Positions 17,801 to 24,777 of a stretch of DNA of 64,000 nucleotides are shown piece after piece. Positions within the stretch are counted from its first letter, which is position 1. Each line of letters opens with the position of its first letter. Both the position numbers and the translations under genes were made by a program. The notes beneath the pieces were generated by a model that saw only the letters and a program-made list of their open reading frames with translations, searched no databases and was not told the DNA's origin. The stretch comes from Ignavibacteriota bacterium (GTDB lineage: Bacteria > Bacteroidota > Ignavibacteria > Tepidaquicellales > Tepidaquicellaceae), in assembly GCA_016218085.1 (NCBI GenBank), contig JACREY010000015.1:186001-250000 (forward strand). The letters run 5' to 3'.

Positions 17801-18234
17801 ATGAACTAATAGCAAAGAATAAATTTGCAGAGATGCTTGTGCTATTCGAATACTACTATGAAAATATTTTCAAATTAGAGGAATTCGAGATTTCAGGTGA
17901 GGCAAAGAAAAAGAAAGAAACATACCAGTATCAGATAGTAAGGAACTTTGCAAAGGATATAGAGAATAAGATTTCGCAAGAAGAGAAAGACGGGTTCATA
18001 AAGAATGTAATTGATTTAAAGAAAAATCTCGATTCATTTTCATACCTTTGCGGAGACGGGTTAAAGAGAATTTTAAAAATAGATTCGCTTTTGAAAGGAA
18101 ACAAGAAAAAAGAAACAGCGGTATCGGAAGAAAAAACAGGAATTGAAAAATTAAAGGAATTAAAAAACGCGTTAGACCTCGGGCTGATAACAGAGGAAGA
18201 ATACAAAAAAGCAAAAGAAAAATTTTTGAATTAA
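14848..18234 (+). CDS. Giant tubulin-like (Tubulin_2) protein with C-terminal SHOCT
   Basis: 1128 residues, no signal peptide or TM segment, hence cytoplasmic. Residues 30-300 look like a nucleotide-binding tubulin/FtsZ-type domain: ILIGLGGTGKE (35-44), SYLYIDTD (67-74), GAGQIRPAARLAF (140-152) and the tubulin-signature-like loop SVSGGTGSGMF at 200-210, then NGYSALTELEYY (248-259). This matches the bacterial 'tubulin-like doman' (Tubulin_2) family. The middle is long and helical, with coiled-coil character near 555-640. The last 30 residues (GIEKLKELKNALDLGLITEEEYKKAKEKFLN region) form a SHOCT motif. It is the first gene of an operon with two zinc-ribbon proteins. The function is unknown; family members have been found near signalling and stress-type genes. 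Confidence 0.82.
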   Translation: MSDAFSLPKEKKTSSLPAEKGSLELKTQEFMPTILIGLGGTGKEVLLRIRRQFVEKYGSIDNFPITSYLYIDTDNAPSEESGIARERDYLINEIDFQPSEKIFNPVNPSDYINRINDVPHIKKWLNTSGEIGKLGTMNTGAGQIRPAARLAFYHNFDEISQKLLSAKARITDSRSINLVKDKHKIKNVNTEKINVYVITSVSGGTGSGMFVDFGFLIRNIFKNQAISSCYLVLPKIFQGYGKERVFANGYSALTELEYYNLKNTFSVSWKKNEPNTFQPGVYDDVYLIDGENYKNLSLSDLSNRDIYKMIADTIFQDFSNSDFANYKRGVRVNLVQYKQRLYPDDVTVTENTFSRKYSTLGQATISLPVDRIILSCAYKLCEEIINYYLTYAEGSQSDIDNYLMNEFLPELGLLESSSKHQLLDSLYSMGEKSSIQSKIKTFLTNLQNELMSGKRGDNWTSFIINEKAKFDTNFKDDNDIQRKGLFYSQVYANRSNILTKTIGDRERNIIGELERKVNNLINDSTRGVFYSINVLRRLQFILTNGNFEYIPKFEKEIKDIQIHVTKLESEIKRRLQDLKEDEARSKLNVLKKTAMSGTLEKLIETLDKYYEALIKLNSRYYAKEICQRMLNLIEKGMKTDDGKIQFTGLISDINKLTGNLGVLKDNFRNKYNYFIQKLENSFNLYIYEPDDVKNDYYVRYMGTGQNAMDKIKELSFNLLKELNALDVTDIVNILKNSDTKSVEEKMIGFAKKQFEKIKEDYNITDILFEKDTIRSESKIRGMLAQAYPWLKVFEEPGRFKLDDSAKKFYIGVKTNTNSFTKFRNLIYSIVGDAVEFKDSADNSSIIFYTEWAGFPLFYSYTVSDEMKRYYKHLIKNLNIDLHIDKNYYLYNDIIPLNSDEKKRLDESYKAYIMGLIFGLFEVVSDVNPDTGDRIAIYKYTRQEGITVTRTEQLGIESRLINRLFEEQGRDTLRYEIIKKAEKIQNELIAKNKFAEMLVLFEYYYENIFKLEEFEISGEAKKKKETYQYQIVRNFAKDIENKISQEEKDGFIKNVIDLKKNLDSFSYLCGDGLKRILKIDSLLKGNKKKETAVSEEKTGIEKLKELKNALDLGLITEEEYKKAKEKFLN

Positions 18235-18238
18235 AAAA

Positions 18239-18529
18239 ATGCCGACATACGATTATAAATGTGAGAGCTGCAATCACGAATTCGAAATAATGCAGTCAAT
18301 AAAGGATGACCCTTTAACAAAATGCCCTGAATGCGGGAAAAACAAGCTAAAGAAAGTAATAAGCGGAGGCGCTGGACTGATTTTCAAGGGCAGCGGGTTT
18401 TATTTAACCGATTACAAGAACAAGCAATCGAATCAGAAAAAAAGTACCGGAAAGGTGATTGACACAACCGGTGATACCTCTAAACCTGCTGAGAAAAAGG
18501 CATCAGTCAGCAAGTCATCAAAGAAATAA
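18239..18529 (+). CDS. FmdB-family zinc-ribbon protein
   Basis: 96 residues: MPTYDYKCESCNHEFE with a CxxC pair (C8, C11), then CPECG (C29, C32), the FmdB/CxxC_CXXC_SSSS putative regulatory zinc ribbon, then the conserved KKVISGGAGLIFKGSGFY and a Lys/Ser-rich tail. It starts 4 bp after the tubulin-like gene, so it is translated from the same message. Its role is unknown; zinc binding is inferred from the four cysteines. Confidence 0.9.
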   Translation: MPTYDYKCESCNHEFEIMQSIKDDPLTKCPECGKNKLKKVISGGAGLIFKGSGFYLTDYKNKQSNQKKSTGKVIDTTGDTSKPAEKKASVSKSSKK

Positions 18530-18532
18530 TTT

Positions 18533-18880
18533 ATGAATAAATCAACTGTTTACATCAAATGCCCCGAATGCGGGAAAACCGCACTGGTAGAGCAGTTACA
18601 GGGAAAGTATGTCTGTGCAAACTGCAGTTTTGATTACACGAAGCTGAAAGATGACCCTCGCAAGCTCGATGAAATTCTTATCGAGAACCTGAAGAACGGG
18701 CAGATGGGTCAGCTGATGGCATTAACAATTCACCGATGGATTACTTTAATGCCTTACAATGAATCAATCAACTATGTAAAAGGATTAGCGATAAACAACG
18801 GGATTAAATGGGCAGGAGACAGGAAAGGATGCATATGGACTTTATTCGAAAAAATATTTTTCAGAAAAAAATCTTACTGA
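18533..18880 (+). CDS. Small zinc-ribbon protein, unknown function
   Basis: 115 residues with two CxxC pairs (C10/C13 in CPECGK, C28/C31 in CANCSF) forming one N-terminal zinc ribbon, then a helical domain (LMALTIHRWITLMPYNESINYV) that I do not recognise, and a basic C-terminus. It lies 3 bp after the FmdB-like gene and is the third cistron of the tubulin-like operon. Its 3' end overlaps the convergent lptB gene by 7 bp. Confidence 0.8.
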   Translation: MNKSTVYIKCPECGKTALVEQLQGKYVCANCSFDYTKLKDDPRKLDEILIENLKNGQMGQLMALTIHRWITLMPYNESINYVKGLAINNGIKWAGDRKGCIWTLFEKIFFRKKSY

Positions 18881-19638
18881 TTATTATTTTTCTCTTTAAT
18901 ACCAAGCAGATACCTATCGAGCGAGAAGTTCTCACCGAGATATAATTTTTTAACCATTTCATCAGTGGCAAGGTCGATTGAATTACCCGAGCGGAAGATT
19001 TTTCCTTCGATAAGTATATAAGCCCTGTCCACGATGGAGAGAGTTTCGTGTACGTTATGATCAGTAATAAGCACGCCGATTCCCCTGTCTTTGAGCTTAG
19101 CCACAATTTTCATAATATCTTCAGAGGCAATCGGGTCTATGCCTGCAAAAGGTTCATCGAGGAGTATGAATTTCGGATTAGATGCGAGTGCGCGGGCGAT
19201 TTCAGTTCTTCTTCTTTCACCGCCGGAGAGCATATAGCCTTTTGAATCTTCGATTTTATCGATGTTGAAATCTTTAAGGAGCTTATCGCACTGAATTTCA
19301 ATATCTTCCTTACTTAACTTCATAAATTGAAGAACGGAAGTGATATTTTGTCTGACGGTCATTTTTCTGAATATGGACGCTTCCTGCGGGAGGTATCCGA
19401 TGCCTGCTTTTGCGCGTTTATACATCGGGTAGTTTGAGATATTTTCGCCGTCGAGTTCGATTTCGCCTGAATTCGGTTTTATCATTCCGCAAATCATATA
19501 GAATGTTGTAGTCTTACCAGCCCCGTTTGGCCCGAGCAGACCTACAATTTCACCCTGCTTAACGTTCAGCGATACGTTATTAACGACCGTGCGCTTTTTA
19601 TATTCCTTAACGAGATTAAATGCCTTCAGTTCGCTCAT
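18874..19638 (-). CDS. lptB: LPS export ABC transporter ATPase LptB
   Basis: A 254-residue ABC ATPase. Walker A GPNGAGKT is at 36-43, the Q-loop region GIGYLPQEASIFRKM is characteristic of LptB, the signature LSGGE is at 137-141, Walker B ILLDEP at 158-163, and the switch His in LITDHNV. It powers extraction of lipopolysaccharide from the inner membrane with LptF/LptG, which are not in this window. It is the last gene of a minus-strand run and starts 9 bp after pdxJ. Confidence 0.95.
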   Translation of the reverse strand: MSELKAFNLVKEYKKRTVVNNVSLNVKQGEIVGLLGPNGAGKTTTFYMICGMIKPNSGEIELDGENISNYPMYKRAKAGIGYLPQEASIFRKMTVRQNITSVLQFMKLSKEDIEIQCDKLLKDFNIDKIEDSKGYMLSGGERRRTEIARALASNPKFILLDEPFAGIDPIASEDIMKIVAKLKDRGIGVLITDHNVHETLSIVDRAYILIEGKIFRSGNSIDLATDEMVKKLYLGENFSLDRYLLGIKEKNNNQ

Positions 19639-19647
19639 ATAGTTGCG

Positions 19648-20364
19648 TTAATCCTTTTGTAAAATTCTAACCATATCTTCAACAGCTTTATGCAGTCCCG
19701 AAAAAACCGCCCTTGAGATTATCGAGTGGCCTATGCTGACTTCCCTTATCTCTTTCATTGCAAGCAGAGGAAAGATGTTGTAATAGTTCAGGCCGTGTCC
19801 TGCGGTAACTATGAGTCCCATTTCGGCTGCCATCTGTGCCATGCTGCCGATTTTGCTAAGTTCATTTATCTGGTCTTTTTCGACAAATGTATTTGAATAT
19901 TTTCCCGTATGGATTTCAATAATATCGGCGCCAACTTCAAGGGCTTTATCGATATTTGCCGGATCGGGGTCAATAAAAAGGCTTACCAGAATATTTTTGG
20001 AATGCAGGGCATCAATTGCGTTTTCAATTTTATGCTTACCGGCGGTGATATTCAGCCCGCCTTCGGTAGTAAGTTCATTTCTGTTTTCAGGAACAAGGGT
20101 AACAAGGTCGGGAATAATATCGCAGGCAATTTTCACCATTTCATCGGTCGCAGCCATTTCGAGGTCGAATTTAGTTTTAACAACTTCGCGCACGAGTTTC
20201 ACATCCCTGTCGTTAATGTGCCGTCTGTCTTCGCGTAGGTGGCAGACAATTCCCTCCGCGCCGGCGAGCTCGCAAATTCCAGCGGCAATAACCGGATCGG
20301 GTTCAATTTCACCTCTTGCTTCGCGCAGAGTGGCTACGTGGTCAATATTAACTGATAATTTCAT
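19648..20364 (-). CDS. pdxJ: Pyridoxine 5'-phosphate synthase
   Basis: A 238-residue TIM barrel that condenses 1-deoxyxylulose-5-phosphate with 3-amino-1-hydroxyacetone phosphate to give PNP (DXP-dependent vitamin B6 route). The N-terminal LSVNIDHVATLREARG, ICHLREDRRHI-like (VCHLREDRRHINDRDV) and the C-terminal GHGLNYYN and VSIGHSIISRAVF motifs are all family-specific. Length is standard. It lies between the CPBP gene and lptB on the same strand. Confidence 0.97.
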   Translation of the reverse strand: MKLSVNIDHVATLREARGEIEPDPVIAAGICELAGAEGIVCHLREDRRHINDRDVKLVREVVKTKFDLEMAATDEMVKIACDIIPDLVTLVPENRNELTTEGGLNITAGKHKIENAIDALHSKNILVSLFIDPDPANIDKALEVGADIIEIHTGKYSNTFVEKDQINELSKIGSMAQMAAEMGLIVTAGHGLNYYNIFPLLAMKEIREVSIGHSIISRAVFSGLHKAVEDMVRILQKD

Positions 20365-20398
20365 ATTTATCTCCTATTTCTTTTCTTATACAAAAATA

Positions 20399-21133
20399 TT
20401 AAAATAATCCGTAAAATTTAGTGGCAAATCTAATGACTGAAACTGAATCGATAGAAATCATAACGCAGCAGTGAAGCAGCCAGCAATAGAAGAACGAATT
20501 GCTTCGAAGTGCCTGAATGCCGAGAATGATGCCAGCGATGATAGAAGCGAATAATTCCAGTTCGGGTTTACCCCTGTGGAGGATGAAGAAAGGAATCATC
20601 TGTATAAAAACAGAATAGTAGCCAAGTTTCGGTTTAAGACCGAATAGCATATAACCCCGCCAGAAAAATTCCCAGCCAAGCATATAGAACATAACGCAGG
20701 CTTCATAAATCAGAAAGAGTCCGATATTAGTTTTCAGTTCCGAGCCTCCGAGCGGATAGGTATTAGCGAAGCTTTCGGAAGCAGACACTATCCAAACAAG
20801 AGGAAGCATAACAAGAAAAAATACGAGTGAAGAAATGAAGCCGAACTTTTTATCCCCCATCCTGAATCCGTAATCCGATAATTTTTCTTTCAGTACGAAC
20901 TTAATCGATATAACCGAGAGGAAGAACATCAGAGCTCCATCAGCTGTAAACCAGTACAGGCGTGAAATAAGCCGGTCTCTTCCGATATGTTCATAATAAA
21001 ACATCGGAGTAGCGAATGCCATCGAGATAAAGGTGATAACCGAAACCGAAATCAATATATAGGTTACTTTAAAGTCGAGTGTTTTAGTTTCGGTAACCAG
21101 CTTTTTAAATTCATTTTTAAGGTATTCTATCAC
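20399..21133 (-). CDS. CPBP-family membrane protein (putative intramembrane protease)
   Basis: 244 residues with about seven TM segments. Conserved CPBP/Rce1 motifs appear in order: GWEFFWRGYM (E155...R159), PFFILHRGKPE (F182...H186) and a third motif around LLHCC (H221). The classical first motif is EExxxR; here the first position is Trp154, so a Glu usually counted as catalytic is absent. Bacterial CPBP proteins include proteases and non-proteolytic members. The start overlaps the end of the YbbR-like gene by 4 bp. Confidence 0.82.
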   Translation of the reverse strand: MIEYLKNEFKKLVTETKTLDFKVTYILISVSVITFISMAFATPMFYYEHIGRDRLISRLYWFTADGALMFFLSVISIKFVLKEKLSDYGFRMGDKKFGFISSLVFFLVMLPLVWIVSASESFANTYPLGGSELKTNIGLFLIYEACVMFYMLGWEFFWRGYMLFGLKPKLGYYSVFIQMIPFFILHRGKPELELFASIIAGIILGIQALRSNSFFYCWLLHCCVMISIDSVSVIRFATKFYGLF

Positions 21134-22062
21134 TTATTCTCCGTATTTTTCTTTTTAATAATATACTGAAATTTCTGCGGTTCGTATTTAATAATCGATG
21201 CATCTACCGGCAGAGTAATTTTTGGAGAGACATATCCGAGACTGTCGCTATCGATAGACCTGAAATCCACGCTTGCAAGAATTTCTTCAGGGTTTATTTT
21301 AGCGAGCTGCTCTACACCGCCCCTGAGATAAATTTTAAGTTTAGGAGGAACAAGCAGGACTTCTTTATCAGGCGGCACATCCCTGACCACGACATTTACA
21401 TCTTCAATATTTTTTTCAGCGGAAAGCTCAATCCTGTATGAAATAGTGACCGTTTTGGGTTCGATTTTCATAATATTATTCAGCGTATCAATTATTTTAA
21501 ATGTCCTCGTAAATCCGCTGTTTACATCATTGATATTAACGGATTCGGTAGGCAGGAATTTAATTTTTCCGATTACGGACATGGCACCGATGATTTTAAC
21601 GGAATCCGGGGAAACGGAGGGCTGTCCGATAATAAAATAGTTTTCTTTCGGTACTACATTAATCATATTTTTAACTTTCACCATTCTTGACGTAATATTA
21701 TCGAAATTAATTTCCAGAATTTCGGGATTTACGTTCAACACAGATACGCCGGAAGGTATTTCGAGAATTTCTCCAAGTTTTTGAGATACATTAATTTTAG
21801 TATCTTTTTTAAAAGACGATAAATCGAGGTTAAAGGATTTCTTTTTAGAAAGTATTATTCCCAGCAATTCCCAGCCTTTGCCTTTCACGGTGAGGTCAAT
21901 AAAAGAAGGAAGGTCGCTGCCGAGAGCCTGCGAGCCTGCAGTTTTAACTTCGAGCGGAATCTGAAAGTTAATCGTATAACTCAGGTTAAGGTTAACATAG
22001 AGCCATAAAAGGGCTGCTCCCACAAAGGAGAGGATATAAATAAGAATGTTTTTACGCATCAA
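21130..22062 (-). CDS. YbbR/CdaR-like domain protein
   Basis: 310 residues: one N-terminal TM anchor (ILIYILSFVGAALLWLYVNL) followed by YbbR-type beta repeats outside the membrane, with typical phrases such as NFQIPLEVK, PSFIDLTVKGKG, VSPDSVKIIGA and EEILASVDF. YbbR proteins such as CdaR bind and regulate diadenylate cyclase CdaA in Firmicutes. In Bacteroidota they are often encoded near lipid or envelope genes, and no cdaA is next to it here. It starts 12 bp after the GWxTD gene. Confidence 0.85.
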   Translation of the reverse strand: MMRKNILIYILSFVGAALLWLYVNLNLSYTINFQIPLEVKTAGSQALGSDLPSFIDLTVKGKGWELLGIILSKKKSFNLDLSSFKKDTKINVSQKLGEILEIPSGVSVLNVNPEILEINFDNITSRMVKVKNMINVVPKENYFIIGQPSVSPDSVKIIGAMSVIGKIKFLPTESVNINDVNSGFTRTFKIIDTLNNIMKIEPKTVTISYRIELSAEKNIEDVNVVVRDVPPDKEVLLVPPKLKIYLRGGVEQLAKINPEEILASVDFRSIDSDSLGYVSPKITLPVDASIIKYEPQKFQYIIKKKNTENK

Positions 22063-22074
22063 TCACAAGCGGTA

Positions 22075-23445
22075 TTATTTTTTAATTTTGGTTTTCCAGT
22101 CAGAATCTGAGAACTCTCCTCTGATAGTTGAATGGACGAGGTGATAAATTCCTCCTCCGATTTCATCTTCGGCAAAGACGCAAATAGCATTTCCTTGAAT
22201 ATTATTATAGGACCAGATTTCATAAGCTTTAGAATCAGCCTCATTGGGATGATTTTCTATTTCAGAGGGTTTGCCATAAACAATATAAATTCTTCCTTTA
22301 TCGGTTTTCCAGCCATCCATAAATCCCTGTTTGTAATATTTATTTGCATCATTAACTCTTTTAAAATATTCTATTTTATAATCATTTACGGGTGAGTTCG
22401 GATTAATTTTTCGCTTAGCCCAGAAATTAAACATAAACCTGCGTTTTTCGTCGAGTGTTTTCAGTTTTGAAAATTCCTCGTTTTCAGGAGTAGAGCGGAT
22501 GTATAAAGTTTTATCATACTCATTATCAATATTTTCCTGTGACATAACTTTATATTCACTTGTAAGGAATGATTTATCATCAGAAAAATTTCCCGTTATT
22601 TCTTTAGATTTATTATAAACAAAAAACTTTTTTTCCTTTTCGACATAGAAGCCGGAAGTGCTATCGAGAATTTTTGCTTTAAACAAATAAACGCCTTTTT
22701 CGAGAGAGTCGATGGCAATTTTTCCAATTTCGAAAAATGCATCTGCCCTGTATTTTTCGGGTTTGACGACCTGCTTGACGATATTATTGGAAAGGTCTGT
22801 AATGGTAAAGTAAGCATATATCTCTTCGCTTTTCATTTCTTTTTTAATCGAATATACTTCAAAATAATAATACAGAGTATTAAGATTCATACCGTAGAGG
22901 GCGTCCGGATTCGGAGTAATTTCATATCCGTTTTTATAGAAGATGCTTTTATTATCCGAGGATTTAGCAAAGTTTGCAGACAGCTGAATATCACTTAATG
23001 TTGTTTTATTCGAATCATAATCAGCCAGGTCAAAGTTAAAGACAACAGTATCGGTTTTAGACCTGTTGTTAAAGTCGGAGCCAATCAGCTTAACAGAATA
23101 GCTGCTAACGGGCAGGGTGAAATTCTGCTGTCCGATTAGTTTATTTGTAAGTTTTGCTTTAGATGTATCATTTGTTTTTGAAAGAAGTCCGAAGACATCG
23201 CTGAACACGAATTTATCCTTACTCTTATCAAAGATACTGATTTCCAGATTAGCCTGACCTTTGAATTCACCGTTTTCGAAGTTATATTTCAGATCTCTCT
23301 GGTTAAAGGCGAAATATAATTCGATAGTAGATTTATTATCTGCATATTTAAAGAGGGCATAATCAGCAAAAACCATAAATTTTTCCTGAGCTTGCAATGA
23401 AGAGAAGAAGAAACCGGCGAGAAGCAATAAAAATATTTTTTTCAT
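22075..23445 (-). CDS. GWxTD domain-containing exported protein
   Basis: 456 residues with a signal peptide ending SSLQAQ, three or so beta-sandwich-like regions, and a C-terminal GWxTD domain (about 340-456): FWAKRKINPNSPVNDYK, then the diagnostic GWKTDKGRIYIVYGKP, then YEIWSYNN. GWxTD proteins occur mainly in Bacteroidota, Ignavibacteria and Acidobacteria; their biochemical role is unknown. It is the first gene of the run ending with lptB. Confidence 0.92.
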   Translation of the reverse strand: MKKIFLLLLAGFFFSSLQAQEKFMVFADYALFKYADNKSTIELYFAFNQRDLKYNFENGEFKGQANLEISIFDKSKDKFVFSDVFGLLSKTNDTSKAKLTNKLIGQQNFTLPVSSYSVKLIGSDFNNRSKTDTVVFNFDLADYDSNKTTLSDIQLSANFAKSSDNKSIFYKNGYEITPNPDALYGMNLNTLYYYFEVYSIKKEMKSEEIYAYFTITDLSNNIVKQVVKPEKYRADAFFEIGKIAIDSLEKGVYLFKAKILDSTSGFYVEKEKKFFVYNKSKEITGNFSDDKSFLTSEYKVMSQENIDNEYDKTLYIRSTPENEEFSKLKTLDEKRRFMFNFWAKRKINPNSPVNDYKIEYFKRVNDANKYYKQGFMDGWKTDKGRIYIVYGKPSEIENHPNEADSKAYEIWSYNNIQGNAICVFAEDEIGGGIYHLVHSTIRGEFSDSDWKTKIKK

Positions 23446-23560
23446 ATTGGGAGGTTTTAAATTAATATAACCTGTTTATAAATATGATTATCAAATATAA
23501 AAATTTCAAGTTACAAAGAAGTAAGCAATTTTTTTCCGGATAATGGTTTTTTTTAATAAA

Positions 23561-23590
23561 AAAAGGTAATCAAATATATGATTACCTTTT
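23561..23590 (-). terminator. Terminator of the TonB receptor-PorV operon
   Basis: Perfect 12-bp stem AAAAGGTAATCA / TGATTACCTTTT, followed on the minus strand by more T's. It is nested in a wider TAATGGTTT...AAACCATTA inverted repeat. Confidence 0.9.
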
Positions 23591-23631
23591 AAACCATTAT
23601 CAACAATAACATTTGAATCCCGAATCAAATC

Positions 23632-23667
23632 CGAAGCAGTATCACCATAAGATGATACTGCTTTCGG
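23632..23667 (-). other. Hairpin directly after the PorV-like stop codon
   Basis: Long stem CCGAAGCAGTATCA / TGATACTGCTT(T)CGG with an 8-nt loop and a one-base bulge, 11 bp past the stop codon and before the terminator. It could protect the operon mRNA 3' end. There is no T tract of its own. Confidence 0.6.
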
Positions 23668-23677
23668 AAGAGATAAA

Positions 23678-24709
23678 TCAGAATCCTAAATTAAGGGTGA
23701 AGAACTGGTTTGTCTGGAAAGCGCTTTCCGTAACGTGACGGTAGGCGTAGTCAAGACCGATTGACATAGAGCCGATAGGATATCTAAAGCCGGCTCCGAA
23801 TGTCGGTCCGAATAAAGCTTCGTTTGATTCTTTATCCGGTAGCACGTTTGCACCACCTCTTAAATAAATGATATTATTGAAGTTATATTCAAGGCCGAAT
23901 CTATATTCATCGCTTGTAAAGCTTGCATTGTTGAATGAAGTATACAGATTGATGAAATGTTTTTTCTGGATTGCGGCTGAATAAGAGACACCCATTTCAA
24001 GACTTGTCGGTAAATCGAAGTCCTGAAGGATAACTCTCTGAATGGAGGTTGTACCGTTTGTATTGGTAATTGTTCTGTCAAGTCCCGAGCCGTTGAAAGA
24101 CATTGCAGGTCCGAGGTTTTTGATAGCGATACCAAATGCAAGTCCGGTATTACCGCCTTTATACTGAATACCGAAATCGAAAGCAAAACCGGTAGCAGTA
24201 ACATTAGCGACATTTTCAGAAATGAGTTTAATGTTAGTACCGAATCTGATTTTATCGGTCATTTGTCTGGCAAGAGTAAGAGTACCGACGATATAGGTAG
24301 GTTTATAAACCGTACCTGTTCCATCGGGTTGAGTTTCGGTAGTTTCGATAATATCACCGATATTCAGCGAGCGGATGCTGAATCCAAGGTTCATTAAGCT
24401 ACCGAGACCGGCACCTACTGCAAAATACTGCATATTCATATCAGCGAAATAAACTGAATGAGAAAAGAGCAGTTCGGCTTTCTGGTTATTGAGACTGGCC
24501 AAACCTGCAGGATTCCAATAAATTGCATCCACACCTGTAATATTCGAAAGGTTAGCTCCGCTGAGGGAGGTACCGATCGAACCGACAGGTATGAGTAATT
24601 CCGGTGCCGCAGAAGTACCCAGTTTGCTTCTGGGTCCGCCAAAACCAATATTAACAGCAAAGAACACGGTTAATATTATTGTTGTTATTTTTATATAATT
24701 TAATTTCAT
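23678..24709 (-). CDS. PorV/PorQ-family outer-membrane protein
   Basis: 343 residues with a signal peptide (ending around VNIGFG) and a FadL-like 14-strand barrel. The N-terminal GTSLSGANLSNITGVDAIYWNPAGLA is the PorV/PorQ signature, and the C-terminal strand ends in NLGF. PorV proteins shuttle T9SS cargo to the sortase PorU. Ignavibacteria often encode several such proteins beside exported or TonB-linked genes, as here, where it is the last gene of a three-gene operon. Confidence 0.9.
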   Translation of the reverse strand: MKLNYIKITTIILTVFFAVNIGFGGPRSKLGTSAAPELLIPVGSIGTSLSGANLSNITGVDAIYWNPAGLASLNNQKAELLFSHSVYFADMNMQYFAVGAGLGSLMNLGFSIRSLNIGDIIETTETQPDGTGTVYKPTYIVGTLTLARQMTDKIRFGTNIKLISENVANVTATGFAFDFGIQYKGGNTGLAFGIAIKNLGPAMSFNGSGLDRTITNTNGTTSIQRVILQDFDLPTSLEMGVSYSAAIQKKHFINLYTSFNNASFTSDEYRFGLEYNFNNIIYLRGGANVLPDKESNEALFGPTFGAGFRYPIGSMSIGLDYAYRHVTESAFQTNQFFTLNLGF

Positions 24710-24736
24710 TTAAAGTTTTCTCCTTACGGTTTAATT

Positions 24737-24765
24737 AAACTCTCCCGCAACCTGCGAAAGAGTTT
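24737..24765 (-). other. Intercistronic hairpin
   Basis: 12-bp stem (AAACTCTTTCGC / GCGGGAGAGTTT on the minus strand, two G-U pairs) with loop AGGTT in the 68-bp gap between the large exported protein gene and the PorV-like gene. There is no T tract, so it is more likely a processing or stability hairpin. The PorV-like gene's AAGGAG ribosome-binding site follows it. Confidence 0.55.
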
Positions 24766-24777
24766 CTACTATTAAAT

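Noticed and set aside
19811-20407. 198-codon plus-strand frame opposite pdxJ
   Set aside because: Antisense of a clear PdxJ; Ser/Ile-rich composition typical of a mirror frame.
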